From assembly GCF_010015445.1 (NCBI RefSeq), contig NC_053122.1, positions 38,944,294-39,008,293 of the forward strand: DNA of 64,000 bases. The letters are read 5' to 3'. The translations under genes and the position numbers were made by a program. The stretch comes from Perca fluviatilis (Eukaryota > Chordata > Actinopteri > Perciformes > Percidae). Of the stretch, positions 1 to 12,310 are shown piece after piece. How positions within the stretch are numbered: position 1 is the stretch's first letter; each line of letters opens with the position of its first letter. The notes below the pieces were generated by a model, which saw only the letters and a program-made list of their open reading frames with translations, did no database searches and was not told where the DNA came from.

Positions 1-60
1 GCTCTCTGTAGTGCACACAAACAGAAAATGTGTCAGGCTAGCTGTCTCACTTAAACATTC

Positions 61-76
61 ACACACGCCTCTTTCG

Positions 77-111
<35 letters not shown>

Positions 112-116
112 CTCTT

Positions 117-180
<64 letters not shown>

Positions 181-185
181 CTCTT

Positions 186-232
<47 letters not shown>
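61..232. repeat. (CA)n microsatellite in three blocks
   Basis: Three CA tracts are separated by the same short interruption, CGCCTCTTTCG, so the array is a higher-order repeat of CA tract plus spacer. The interruption spacing suggests duplication of a longer unit rather than simple slippage. Confidence 0.95.
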
Positions 233-234
<2 letters not shown>

Positions 235-643
235 GCAGTTACAGGGAACCCATTTTTTAAGCTTCACTGTATAAACCCTATCAGGGTTTCTCAACCTTTG
301 ATCTTCCTGTAGTCACATTTAGTTCTAACGTTCCCTTAACCCACCTCTTCTACCTCAGATTATCATATTTCTATGTGACCCCACACTCATTTTAAGAATT
401 CCCAATCACATGATGAGCCCTGTGGTGCTGTGCAGTAAAACATTGCATTTTGCATATGCTATAATGCGAGTTGTCATATGAAACTGAACGTTGCATATTA
501 TACTCTACATCAAAAAAACATCTACACAGATTCTGTAGAAGTTAATGATTTATATTCCACTAATTAAGTGTTCCCATGTGGGGGGTCACGACCCTAAAGT
601 TGGGACACGCAGAACACCAACATTACCTCATTCATTTGTTTTT
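233..643. other. No gene seen; short repeat-like noncoding sequence
   Basis: AT-rich sequence without a supportable reading frame. The phrases around 287-310 (AGGGTTTCTCAACCTTTG) and 578-606 (GGGGGTCACGACCC) look like the edges of an old interspersed repeat, but no terminal repeat or target duplication was found. Confidence 0.4.
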
Positions 644-732
644 AGGGAAAAAAAAAAAAAAAATAAAAAAAAAAAAAAAAAAGGGTTTTTTTTTTTTTTT
701 TTTTTTTTTGTTTTTTTTTTTTTTTTTTAAAA

Positions 733-796
<64 letters not shown>

Positions 797-863
797 ATTT
801 AGTTGTTGTTTTTAAACAAACAAAAAAAACTCCAAAAATAAAAAAAATTAATCACCTTTTTTA

Positions 864-935
<72 letters not shown>

Positions 936-972
936 ATTTTATTTTAATATTCCATTCCCAAATAGTGTGGTT

Positions 973-1009
<37 letters not shown>

Positions 1010-1092
1010 TTTATAAAAAAATTTGTGGTGGAGGTTTTTTGTAGATGATAACAAATAAAAGAATTATAAAAATAATAAAAAAAAATTAAAAT

Positions 1093-1132
<40 letters not shown>

Positions 1133-1230
1133 TTTTTTTTTTTTTTTTTTTTTTTTTCTTTTTTTTTTTTTCTTTTAAAAGTGATTTGCCTGTTCTATGA
1201 AAAAAAAAAAAAAAATATAAAAACCATAAA

Positions 1231-1283
<53 letters not shown>
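644..1283. repeat. Alternating poly-A and poly-T runs
   Basis: About 640 bases of nearly pure A and T in long runs (for example 737-794, 867-932, 974-1007 and 1232-1282) with short AT-rich islands between them. Opposed A and T runs could pair. It may be a cluster of LINE/SINE tails or partly a sequencing or assembly artefact. Confidence 0.85.
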
Positions 1284-1285
<2 letters not shown>

Positions 1286-2171
1286 GTGTAAAATAATTTA
1301 GCAGAATTTCACCTTAAACATCACCCTCTGGTTATGCTGGAAGTCCCAGTCTTGCCCACAATAACAAGAGAACCTGCTGCGTTTCCCAGACACTGACCCT
1401 GCCTGGGAGGACCATTCAGAGAGTTCTCAGTGCCTTTTTCACACTGTGAGGATGACCCGGGCCAGTGTGGTGCTGGTCCAGGTTCATCCAGTTCCCACTG
1501 GCTTCGGTTCACGTTCACAAACATTCTATTTCAGAAAACTATTTGTCTCACTTTTCTTGAACAGCTGAGCTGATGCAGAAACCTCCTTGGATCCCTCTAC
1601 AGTAGTGCTATTGAATCATACTTCTAAGAAGCCTTTTACAGTATAATCACCTTTTATCTTCTCTACTGACAAGTCAGATCAAATGTCCTGTTGCTGTGCC
1701 CTCGAGCAAAGACACTGAAAGACTACCTGCTCACTAGATGTCAGTCACTCTGTTACCTCACCTTGTCTCATGTCATCGGCTGAAAAGTCATTCTTTCAGG
1801 AAATATCACACGTCACAAATCCTCCTCAGTGAATTACATCCTCTCTCCCACGTCTTCTTCCCTCTTCATCTGATAAAAAGGTTTTGCGAGAAAGGTTACT
1901 ATGACTTTGACCCTTCTTACTGCTGTTTCTGGTTTGTATTTCAATAACACTCATACATTAGTGAGGTCTTCACCTAAATGCCTTATCCTGAAATCTTACA
2001 ATATCAAGGACGGTCCTTTCTACGCAGTCAAAAGGACTAGAAATCAGTGTCATGTCGCAAGATCCACACCAAAACTTCTTTCTTGAGCCAGAGCCTGATG
2101 GGCAACACACACATGTTAATCATTTTCCACCAAATTGAATGTGCATATTTTCAGGGAATTTTTTTTTTTTT
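1284..2171. other. No gene seen
   Basis: Mixed-composition unique-looking sequence. Short open frames here lack splice context or recognisable protein similarity. Confidence 0.5.
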
Positions 2172-2375
2172 TAAGATTATTTTTTGGGGCATTTTAGATA
2201 AATATTTAAAATAAAAGGCATTTGACAGGACAAATGAAGACATGAAAGGGGAGAGAGAGAGGAAATGGCATGCAGCAAAGGGCCGCAGGTCGGAGTCGAA
2301 CCGCGGCCCGCTGCGTCAAGGAGTAAACCTCTATATATGTGCACCCACTCTACCAACTGAGCAATCCGGGCACCC
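2172..2375 (-). mobile_element. tRNA-derived SINE, copy 1
   Basis: On the minus strand the unit begins with a tRNA-like head holding an A-box-like GATTGCTCAGTTGGTAGAG and a B-box-like GCGGTTCGACTCC, then the body GCTGCATGCC, then CCCTTTCATGTCTTC and a tail. Copies at 13752-13951 (minus) and 34845-34992 (plus) share head and body. Pol III transcription of an intact parent is the family norm; this copy is diverged. Confidence 0.8.
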
Positions 2376-2513
2376 TTCAGGGAGCATTATGACAGAAAGA
2401 AAAAAAAAACAGGCCACAACATGTCTGCCCCATGGTTTGTTGTTTTTCTACAGGGATTCTAGCAAAGGCATAACAGTCATTTTGATAATGATACACTGAT
2501 GTTTAAAATGCAA

Positions 2514-2519
2514 AGTGTG

Positions 2520-2571
<52 letters not shown>

Positions 2572-2582
2572 TGTGTGTGTGT
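2514..2582. repeat. (GT)n microsatellite
   Basis: GT dinucleotide tract with two single-base T interruptions. Confidence 0.95.
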
Positions 2583-3233
2583 AAGGGTTAATGTAATCGA
2601 GAGGACCAAATGTAAAGTAGTAAAAATGAAGAAGTGAGTTTTTTTGGTCAGCGGCCAAATCTGAGACATCTGCTGGCTCTTCCCCCTGGTGTGTGTGTGT
2701 ATGTGTGCATGTGTTAAAGAGCTGCCTTCCTTGGCAGTTGGACACAGTGGACTCAAACTACACAACACTTACACATGCACCTGCCACCACTGAGAGATAG
2801 CTGCATATGTTTACAGCTGATCTCTACCCAACTGCTATGTTAATTGCCCAAGCACACATGCAAGTCCAATGTTTTTCCTGCACCCACAATGACAGACAGT
2901 GTGGCTGTGTGATTCAGCTCAGTTTCTGCATTTGAAGGTTGTGCAAAGCAATAAATTGTAACAGTCATTTAGTTTTTTCAACAATAATCCCAGGAAAGAG
3001 AGGTTCTGTCTTTGGATCTTCTATTTTCTCAGTACTTGAATATTCTTCAGATAGTGAGATGTGGTAAAAAGCTCCGGAAAAGCTTCAGTTAAGATTAATT
3101 TGGCCAAAAGGTGTGTTTCCTGATGACAGAAGACACAGCTCTCCAAAGAACGTTTCACTGTAGACAGCTCAGAATGGGCTTCTGGAGATCGACAGTTAAA
3201 GCTGAAAAAGGGGGGAGGGATGCAAATAAAACA
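2583..3233. other. No gene seen
   Basis: Noncoding sequence with a short GT tract near 2688-2704; nothing else recognisable. Confidence 0.5.
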
Positions 3234-3236
3234 CGC

Positions 3237-3322
<86 letters not shown>
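3234..3322. repeat. (CA)n microsatellite
   Basis: Nearly perfect CA tract of roughly 45 units. Confidence 0.95.
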
Positions 3323-4248
<926 letters not shown>

Positions 4249-4613
4249 GGGTAAGAGAACTACAGAACAGAAAGTCAATGAGAGACACAGAGAGATGGCC
4301 TACTTCCTGGCTGTGATTAATGTGCGTTACTAAGCAGCTCTATGGTAACACAGAGAACCACAGCCACACTTAGCTCAGAGCTGCTTTACTGTATGACCAC
4401 ATAACACAAGTTGATCACAGTCTCATAATCCCCGGCCAGAATCAAAAAGTCCATCACCATACACAAACCACACTACACTTTTCCAAAGGATGCTCCATCT
4501 GCAAAACAACACACCAGTGATTCTACATTTATCTCATTTCCCATCACAGTGCTCATAAATCTATTTACTGTACATGCATCACATTAGAGAATATGAATGG
4601 ATGTCCCATATGC

Positions 4614-5055
4614 CAGGGATCTTCAACAAGGGGGTCTGGGACCCCTAGGGGATCCTTAGAGTCAGAGGGGGCCTCCAAATTATTGTTAATTTTGGAAAGT
4701 TTTTTCAGAAATTAAAAAGTCTTAACATGAATCCACCATATTATAAGATAATATAAATCCCCACTGCTTGCTGGCCTAGGTGGTCACTAATTCAATCCAC
4801 AGATACATTTAATTCTAAGGATTCACTTTGCCACAAACATGATTTATAAACCATGCCAACAATTATTAGGCTATTTTAAAGCTTAGTATTATATGCAACA
4901 AAGGTATGTATAAAGGCTTTAGGCCGCCCTACATGTCATTGTAGATCCAGTTTATTATGCAACTTCATTTTATAAATTATATGTAGTAGGGGGTCCCTGC
5001 TCCATCTCTCTTTCAGTTAAGGGGTCCTTGGCTTAAAAAACGTTGAAGACCCCTG
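4614..5055. mobile_element. hAT-type MITE with 8-bp target duplication CCATATGC
   Basis: Left end CAGGGATCTTCAAC and right end GTTGAAGACCCCTG are inverted. Exact 8-bp duplications CCATATGC lie at 4606-4613 and 5056-5063. The element is 442 bp, noncoding and AT-rich inside. Eight-base duplication and CAG ends are typical of hAT; it must have been mobilised in trans. Confidence 0.9.
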
Positions 5056-5077
5056 CCATATGCCATTCTTAGCTGTC

Positions 5078-6213
5078 ATCATGTCAATAATCTCGCATTG
5101 CCAGACCTTCCTCCACAGCGCTGCGGAGGAGGGTCTGGCTAGTCCACACAGCATTCCTGGATGGAAGAAAAACGTGCTCTGGTTTATTGGCATTTCTTTA
5201 AACCAATCACAATCGTCTTGGGCGGCACTAAGCCCTGGACACACAGCCTCAGGAATGAACATGCTGTCTATTTTAACGATCTGAAACGCAAGTAGCTTTG
5301 TGGGCGGATCTCCGGCGCTGTTGCTATGATACCGGCGGGATAAATGACTCTTGTGCCCGACGCAAATCTAAAATGGGTTGGTCTGAAGTAGCTAGGTGTG
5401 GTTTGGGCGTAACGTGAAAATAACCAATCAGAGCGTCATCTCACATTCCCTTTAAGAGCTTGTTCCATGGCGGATTGATATTATGACGGTGGATTTGCCT
5501 GGCGTACGCCAGCGGGAGCTGTCGATGCGAGATACGGCAGAGTAATAAATGCCCGTCTTGGCCGGGTGGCGATGTTGCTGCTCTTCTCGGCGCATCTCCT
5601 CAAGTCTGGAGAGGATTGCTGCAGCCATGGAGTGTGGGCCTCCAAACGCACCACCTGCTCCTGTTGTGCCCCTTCCTCCTCCCCCCACTCCATCTCCGTC
5701 CACCCGCTCCACCAGGAGCGCATCACGCATTGCCACTCCTGGACCAGATTCCGCCAGAGTGTCCAATCCCACCGTAGTTCAACATCACGTCTCCTTAAGT
5801 CCTCTAATATTTCCTCATTTATGTCATCAACACATCCATGATTCATGGAAATGTTGTGTAAACACAACAAGCCACAAAGAATGCTGCAATGTTTTGAGGA
5901 CTGTACTGTACGTTGTGCACACGCTACATTATGGCCAAGCATGCGCAACTAAAATAGCATCTGAATAACGCGCTACTGACGTTAGATTAGCACCATTGAC
6001 TTTAGACCAGGTTTTTCCTGGTCAGTGGCGGAATTGTTTTCTGAAACTGCACCAGGGAACGTTTGCGCCTGAACACGCCTCCTCTTTTCGCTGAACCGCC
6101 CCCAGGAGCGCAAATACATTCCCTAATTTACCGCCGTGCGTAGGGGTGCAAAATAGGAATGATACATGTGTCGGTGTACAAAGGCAATTGCGCTGAGTAC
6201 AAGATAGGGCCCC
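5078..6213 (-). mobile_element. Decayed PIF/Harbinger-like DNA transposon region
   Basis: The stretch 5088-5150 (GCATTGCCAGACC and its near inverted GGGTCTGGC) and the 6180-6212 edge (GGGCCCTATCTTGTACTCAGC on the minus strand) look like ends of teleost DNA transposons. A minus-strand open frame at 5948-5481 contains CGLLCLHNISMNHG, which resembles the C-terminal LHN motif of Harbinger transposases, followed by an Arg/Glu-rich tail. The catalytic DDE part is not visible. More than one element may be merged here. Family assignment is tentative. Confidence 0.35.
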
Positions 6214-6710
6214 TCATCTTAACCCAGTAAGTTTACCAGAGAGACTTGCAGTTAGGGGTGGGCAATATGGACAAAAAATAATATCTCGATATTTTTGGTG
6301 ATTTTGACGATAACGATAATTAGACGATATCCTTTAGAAATGTGTTTTTAAAAGTCTTAGTTACTTAATCACTGATGATAATAATGGGCACAGTGTTGAA
6401 AACAGTTCTTATTTATTTTCTTTAAAATGTAAGTATTCAAGTAAAAACTATTCAAAGACATAAAATACTAATATAACTAGTGTAGGAACATTGAACTCTG
6501 AGTCAACATTCAGTTGTTCACCTCTGCTGTAATGTAAATTGTGCAGCATACAAGCAAGATGAAATCATAATAATAAACAAAGGGCTCTGTTCTGTAACAT
6601 ATTGCACACAACCATGTCCTTATTGGAAGCAGTCCTGGTGCTGGGACAGGGCCGTGTCAGGCCAGGTTCTGATAGTCCTTCTACTTGGCTGTATAGTCAT
6701 TCTGACTGGG

Positions 6711-6872
6711 ATGTATGCTGGTATCAGGAGTAGTTGGATGTGATCTGACTGATGCATGCTGGTATCAGGAGTAGTTGGATGTGATCTGACTGATGCATGC
6801 TGGTATCAGGAGTAGTTGGATGTGACCTGACTGATGCATGCTGGTATCAGGAGTAGTTGGATGTGACCTGAC
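6711..6872. repeat. 41-bp minisatellite, about four units
   Basis: Units of about 41 bp containing GATGCATGCTGGTATCAGGA and GTAGTTGGATGTGA repeat in tandem. A further unit resumes at 8204-8250, so the array was split by the 6873-8203 insertion. Confidence 0.85.
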
Positions 6873-8203
6873 CATTGACATATATAAAATGGACCAACAG
6901 AGCCCGTGTCTCTGGACGGAGACCAGTGAAGGATATTAGAAGCACTTTTCCGGTGATCACTTGCTTTCCTGCGCAGCCTCCAACTGACAGAGACAACGTA
7001 GATGTGACGTGAGCAACGTGTCTGAAAGTGTGAAGTCTTCTGGTAGCTGTGCCGAGAGAAATCTCAATCATTCCCAATCTTACAGAGACGGAGAGCGTAG
7101 GTATATGTAAGGAGATAACATAGGCACAGGCTAATTACTGATCACTAACATGCTAGTTAACATTAGTAATTAAACCTAAACAGCTAACGTAAGTCCAAAC
7201 TGCCTACGAGCTTCTCCTGTAATATACGGTAATTAATAATAATACATAAGTTTTATATAGCGCTTTACATGGAACTCAAAGACGCTTTACAAACAAAAGA
7301 AAGAAACAAACAAACAAACAAGATGAGTGATTATTGTAAATTATGGATAGGCCATTTGAAACAAATGAGTTTTGAGCAGTTTTTTATAGGTGTTCAGTGA
7401 GTCCGTGTTTCTGATGTGGATGGGGAGTGAGTTCCAGAGAGTGGGGGCAGCTATTGCAAAGGCTCGGTCCCCCAAAGTTCGGTGGGTTGATTTGGTGATG
7501 GGTTTGAGGAGGTTTAAGTCAGCTGAGCGAAGGCATCTGGAGGGGCGATGGTGCTGTAAGAGGTCTGTGAGGTATGGAGGGGCCAGATTATTGAGAGCTT
7601 TGTAGGTGATGAGTAGAACTTTGTAATGGATGCACTGTTGTACAGGGAGCCAGTGAAGCTGTTGAAGGACAGGGGTGATGGGTTGTCTGAACCGGTGTAG
7701 GTGAGGAGGCGAGCAACAGAGTTTTGAACGTATTGCAGTTTTTGTAAAACAGATGAAGGGAGACCATATAGGAGGCTGTTGCAGTAGTCAAGTCGTGATG
7801 TAATGAATGCATGGATGAGAGTTTCAGCAGCAGATGTCGAGAGGGTGGGGCGAAGACGAGCAATGTTACGTAGGTGGAAAAAGGCAGTCTTTAATTCCTC
7901 TACTGTGCGACAGTAAGTTACTTGGTTAGGACACAATTGTTAGCCTATTTTTATAAAAACGTCTGCTACGGAGCCATAACGTGAGGTACCAGGTAATGGA
8001 GCCTTTTATACATTGTGGTGTTTCTTTAGAAATAAACAACGGACAAATGGATTCTTTAAACGCTTCAGATGGAAAGTTATTCTCTGTCAAAGTGACGCCA
8101 AAATGTATGCTAGTCAGTGGAATGCTAACGGGAGGTGATCTCTTTGTAGCGTCAAAATGGCGCCATAGGAGGTTCAAGTTCTGAAGCGAAGCTTACCCCC
8201 TTG
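6873..8203. mobile_element. Insertion within the minisatellite, 8-bp duplication GACCTGAC
   Basis: The minisatellite unit reads GGATGTGACCTGACTGAT when intact. Here GACCTGAC occurs at 6865-6872 and again at 8204-8211, bracketing 1331 bp of unrelated sequence. The ends (CATTGACATA and CCCCCTTG) share only CA/TG, so the superfamily is not clear, although 8 bp suggests hAT. A LINE fragment (7229-7930) lies inside. Confidence 0.6.
7229..7936 (-). pseudogene. L2/CR1-like LINE reverse transcriptase, C-terminal fragment
   Basis: On the minus strand the frame from about 7936 encodes a reverse-transcriptase tail with [34 protein letters not shown] and [13 protein letters not shown], then after frame shifts [13 protein letters not shown]. 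The catalytic YADD region is missing, so the copy is 5'-truncated as is normal for LINEs. The 3' end (GCGCTATATAAAACTT on the minus strand, then ATT-rich tail) lies near 7229. Non-functional. Confidence 0.75.
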
Positions 8204-8216
8204 GACCTGACTGATA

Positions 8217-8897
8217 TATGCTGGGATCAGGAGTAGTTGGATGTGATCTGACTGGCCCAGGTGAGGGAGAGGAGCAGTTCTGTGTGCTTTCTTGATGTTA
8301 GAGTATACATGGACTAGTGTGTTCTTCCCTCTAGTAACACAATCTACATGCTGGAAAAAGCTGGGGAGTACAGACTTTAAGGACAACTTGTTAAAGTCCC
8401 CTGCTACAATATGTATCTCCTCCAGGTGATCAAGCTGCAGTTTGTTCACTATGGTTAGCAGTGAGCCAAACTTGTGCTAACGTTAGCATCGGGGGCTATG
8501 TAGACGACAGTGTGCTGTTTTTGTGGTAAATAAAATGGCCTGTATATTACCGACAGGGCTCCAGCTCAGGTGAGCCGTGCTGGGCAACAATCCTGCAGCT
8601 GGTACTCCATTCATTATGCACAAAAATGCAGTCCTCCTCCTCTGGTCTTGCCGGAGTTCTTGTCTCGATCCTGCCGGTAGCTAGCTCGGCCTGCTAGCTG
8701 CCAACAACAATCCCTGGAGCACCGGGTCTGGCTATGTCCTCCGGGATGTTATGAGCCGCCTGGAAGGCTCTCGTAACGGCTGTGTTGTGTCGTAGTCCTA
8801 TATTGACTAGTTCAGTGTGGCTGTACTTGTATAAATACACACCGATAGGAGAGCTAGTAGCCGCTGCACAATCGCACGCCGCCATCTTTGTTGACAT
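8217..8897 (-). pseudogene. LINE ORF2 5' part: AP-endonuclease fragment
   Basis: Read on the minus strand, 8449-8217 encodes VAGDFNKLSLKSVLPSF, TRGKNTLVHVYSNI and PHLGQSDHIQLLLIPAY, matching the GDFN and SDH motifs of the endonuclease domain in CR1/L2/Rex1-type LINEs. Upstream (8897-8700) is MAACDCAAATSSPIGV with ELVNIGLRHN, and between them pieces such as GKTRGGG appear in shifted frames. Frameshifts and stops make it non-functional. No reverse-transcriptase part follows it. Confidence 0.65.
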
Positions 8898-9429
8898 TAG
8901 TGAATGTGTAGCGTTCCGATGCGTGTTTTGAAGTGTTTTAAGTACACTTGAAGTAATTTAAATACTCGATAATGCCAATTTGCACATCGTTAACACAACA
9001 ATGACGATATTATCGTAGACGATATATATCGCCCACCCCTACTTGCAGTCACTTTGAGAGTCCTGGTATCACGTTGCCCAGGAGCTCGTCCATGCTTCCC
9101 GTTTCCGCTTTGTCACGCGCCGCAGAAAAAAATAAAAATAAATAAATAGTGGTGTGCAACCTCTGCTCACGCGCTTTAAATCCTGGCGCGCTGGCAAGAT
9201 CTACGTCAGCTTGGCTGCGGCTACTGTAAAACAGCCATTACACATTCACACCTTGTTAAATAAGAGCAAATGGGAGATAGCAGATAAACTAGCAGAGTGG
9301 GAGTCAGGAACCAAAAATGAAATCTCTTTGACGGATTGAAGGATTCAATGATGATGTTTTTAAAAATGAGCTTGCTTGCTGAGGATAAGACCTGGTAGAA
9401 AACATGCTATGGAGACTGCACAGTCAGGC

Positions 9430-9472
9430 TTCCTCCTCCTCCTCCTCCTCCTCCTCCTCCTCCTCCTCCTCC
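9430..9472. repeat. (TCC)n microsatellite
   Basis: About fourteen TCC units. Confidence 0.95.
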
Positions 9473-12167
9473 TGTCATTGGTCAGGGAATTATTTGAGCC
9501 ATCACGTGGTTTAATGAATTCAAGCCACTAAAGAGCCCTCACTGGGCAAACTACCAATCTAAGATCATGGTCTTAAGTACATTCCTGCACTCTTGCTGCA
9601 GGTAGTTTTGGCATTGAAATGGTATTGAAGCATACTGATATTTAACCAGACAAATCATTATTGTTATGGGTTATGTTTAAGCTAACCGGGCTCGTTACAC
9701 AACAAAACACCAGTGCTAAAAGGTTAACTTAGCTGGTAACACTAATCCCCTGGTCTCCTTGTCCCTATGTGTCACGTTGAACATGAGGAGGAGACTAACT
9801 TGCCTGAGTGAGTGTAGGTCTTCCCTAATTCTAAAAAGGGGTTGTGCGTTGGCTCTCTCTGGGCATGGCCAGCCCCAGCGTTTGCTCGTTGACGTTGTTT
9901 TAAAAATGTGTATTTACAAAAGACTGTTGGTGGGAAAAAATCTTTTACGTCGAAACAGTCTTTTCTCTCATTGGGTTTCCTTAGCGTGTCTGTGGTGTGC
10001 GTTGGTCCCACTTGAGGCCCTCCGAATCTTTCCTCAAACTTGTCAATGAATCTCCATCATCATCCCCCCCACACATGCACATCTGGCTTATAAAGCCTTT
10101 CCCATCAGCTTACTACTGAAAAGACATTAAACTGGTATCATAACAACACACGGCTACTGCAAAGACCAGGTCCTAACACTGTCCTGGTGCATTACAGCTG
10201 AGTTGACCAAACTGTAATAAAGCAGCAACAAAACCACAACGGAAACAAATCTGAGATCCTCAAACATCAAAAACAAGCATGCACAATGTGTGTATCAAGA
10301 TACCGAACTGTGCAGATGCACAAACAGCATGAAAACACCCTTGATCTTTGGAGCAGAAAAAAGGCAAAACAGAGTATAGAAACTATCTCTCAAAGACGGG
10401 GGATGAGCACAGAACCTGGTAACCTGGTGTACATGTTGCAATCCTTTTCAAAGTTCACTTTGGGGCGCAGGAAAAAGCAAATAAGCTTAAAAGAGGCAAA
10501 AAACATCATGGTTCCAGCCGTCAAAGATAACATATCCAGAGGAGTCAGATGGTACCTATCAGGTAGGCAAACGTACAGGTTCTCTACAATAACATACCAG
10601 CACAACAGCAAATATGGACAAATTCCTGAACAATGGCAAATGCCTACTGTACCTGACTGTTACACCATAAGGTTTAACCTGCGCTGGATTTCTATTCAGT
10701 AGAAACGTGTGCAGCACATTAAACCACAGCCCTGCAGGCTTTCTATGCAGATTATCAACAGCTTTGTCAACCATAGTGAACCAAAGACTCTGGGCTCCTT
10801 TAACAAAGACTTGAATGACATAATTGATAGAAATGCATTTTTGGTCAATTGTTGTCCAGCCATATCTCTGCAATGTATATTTTTCTCAGCATACTGTGAT
10901 CAACCTGTTTCTCGATAAACTGTGTCGAGTTGACAACAATGAACAGAATCAGAACCGGAAGCTGGTCAAATTACTCTTCAAAATATAACTATTAAAGTAT
11001 TAAAAAATAAAAACAGTTACAATACCAAAAATATTCGAGTCAGATATAGTTATAATACATGTTGGGATTACAAACACAGGTTTCTTGTCTACAACTAGCC
11101 TAGTTACGCATCTGGCTGAAATTCTGGAAATGGGGTTATACCTCAATAAACAGTCCTGTGATAGCTTACATTTTATTTGAAAATGATTATGACAACTTTA
11201 ACACAATAACATGCTATGCCTACATGGCAAACTATCAATCAATCCGCAATTTAATATAACGTATGAGTAAATGTAAGTAATTAACATAAATTGGAATTAA
11301 AAATGAATTGGTGTTTTATTTTGAAACAAAATACGGGACTATACTTTTTATTCCACTTGACGCTTGAGTTGGTTGAGGAAGTCCGAGCAATATATGAACC
11401 GGGAATAAGTCAAACATTTCACAATGCAACTACTATGTTTACCTTAGTCCCGAAAAACCCTCGAAAATCAACCAGTGCTTAAATGTTGGGGTCGTGAAAT
11501 TCTACAATGACAACAGCAGACTGTAGCTGAACGTCCACGGTCCAGCTCGCAGTTGTCGCTGTTGATAAGGAAGGGCTTTTAACAGCTAACTGGTAAAGTT
11601 CAACAGCAAAGTCCCGTTGGGGGGATTTGTGCAGATATACCACACACTGTTTGAACCCGTTAGACAAACACCAGCATACCAATATCAGCGTTTACTTTTT
11701 TCACCAAAAGACTTGAGACCTGACGACGTGGAAGAGGCACATTTGTATCCGTCTATTTAGCGATCATTTCGCCTAAAAGCCAGGTTCGGTAGCCTACGGA
11801 TAGCTGTCAGTCACTAACCCTAACCGACAAGTCTCCATGTTTACACCATGGTTTCCACTCGCTAACACTTCTTTACAGGCTTATAAACACTGCACGGTAA
11901 ATACCGGTCGATTCTAACGTTATTTCCCGGGCACAATTGACGTTAGTTAACCCTATAATATATTTTCATAACACCATACAAATGTCATAACGGTAATGTC
12001 GCGGCGTTATTGAGAGGAAATGTGAACCATAAAGTATGATAACCTTGGTAGAAACTGATCCAGACACTTTACACAAGCCCCTTCAGGAATATTATCTCTA
12101 TTTTTGGGGGGGTGGGATATAGCAGGAATAGTGGGGGAGGGTGTAAAGAGAATGACAGGAAACTTAC
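9473..12167. other. No gene recognised; low-repeat noncoding sequence
   Basis: Short open frames on both strands (for example 10286-10702 plus, 10559-10873 minus) have no similarity I recognise and no good splice or codon context. If the 12168 first exon is real, this is its first intron on the minus strand. Confidence 0.5.
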
Positions 12168-12310
12168 CTGAGAGTTGAGAAGCCATAGGTGCGTGCACTC
12201 CGGCCGTCTCTCGGTGTAGTCGGTGAGCTGTCGGTCAGCGCCAGCGGGACGGAGCGGCAGCGGCGTCCAGGGCCGAGGCCGCCATGTTCCTGTGGCTCAG
12301 AGGCTCCTCG
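12168..12310 (-). other. Candidate CpG-rich promoter and first exon of the gene downstream of LACTB2
   Basis: This is the most GC- and CpG-rich block of its neighbourhood. On the minus strand it contains ATG GCT TCT CAA CTC TCA G directly followed by CAG|GTAAGT (donor at 12167), a textbook first-exon structure that would start a protein MASQLS. I do not recognise the protein, and no downstream exon could be identified in 1-12160. It may also be a noncoding 5' UTR exon. Human synteny (LACTB2, TRAM1, NCOA2 on one strand) makes an NCOA2-type gene with a long first intron a possibility; this is inference. Confidence 0.4.

Larger units (their letters stand above)
6253..9041. mobile_element. hAT-type element with 8-bp target duplication CTTGCAGT and nested insertions
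   Basis: Ends TAGGGGTGGGC and GCCCACCCCTA are inverted and continue into ATATCG-rich subterminal sequence on both sides. Exact duplications CTTGCAGT lie at 6245-6252 and 9042-9049. Total 2789 bp, but 6873-8203 is a later insertion and 8217-8897 holds LINE-derived coding sequence. No hAT transposase was recognised, so it is non-autonomous. Confidence 0.88.

Noticed and set aside
5549..5968. Plus-strand frame opposite the Harbinger-like text
   Set aside because: Low-complexity Pro/Ser-rich reading of the complementary strand of the better-supported minus frame.
10286..10873. Overlapping open frames on both strands
   Set aside because: No recognisable similarity, no consistent codon use and no splice signals; likely chance in noncoding sequence.
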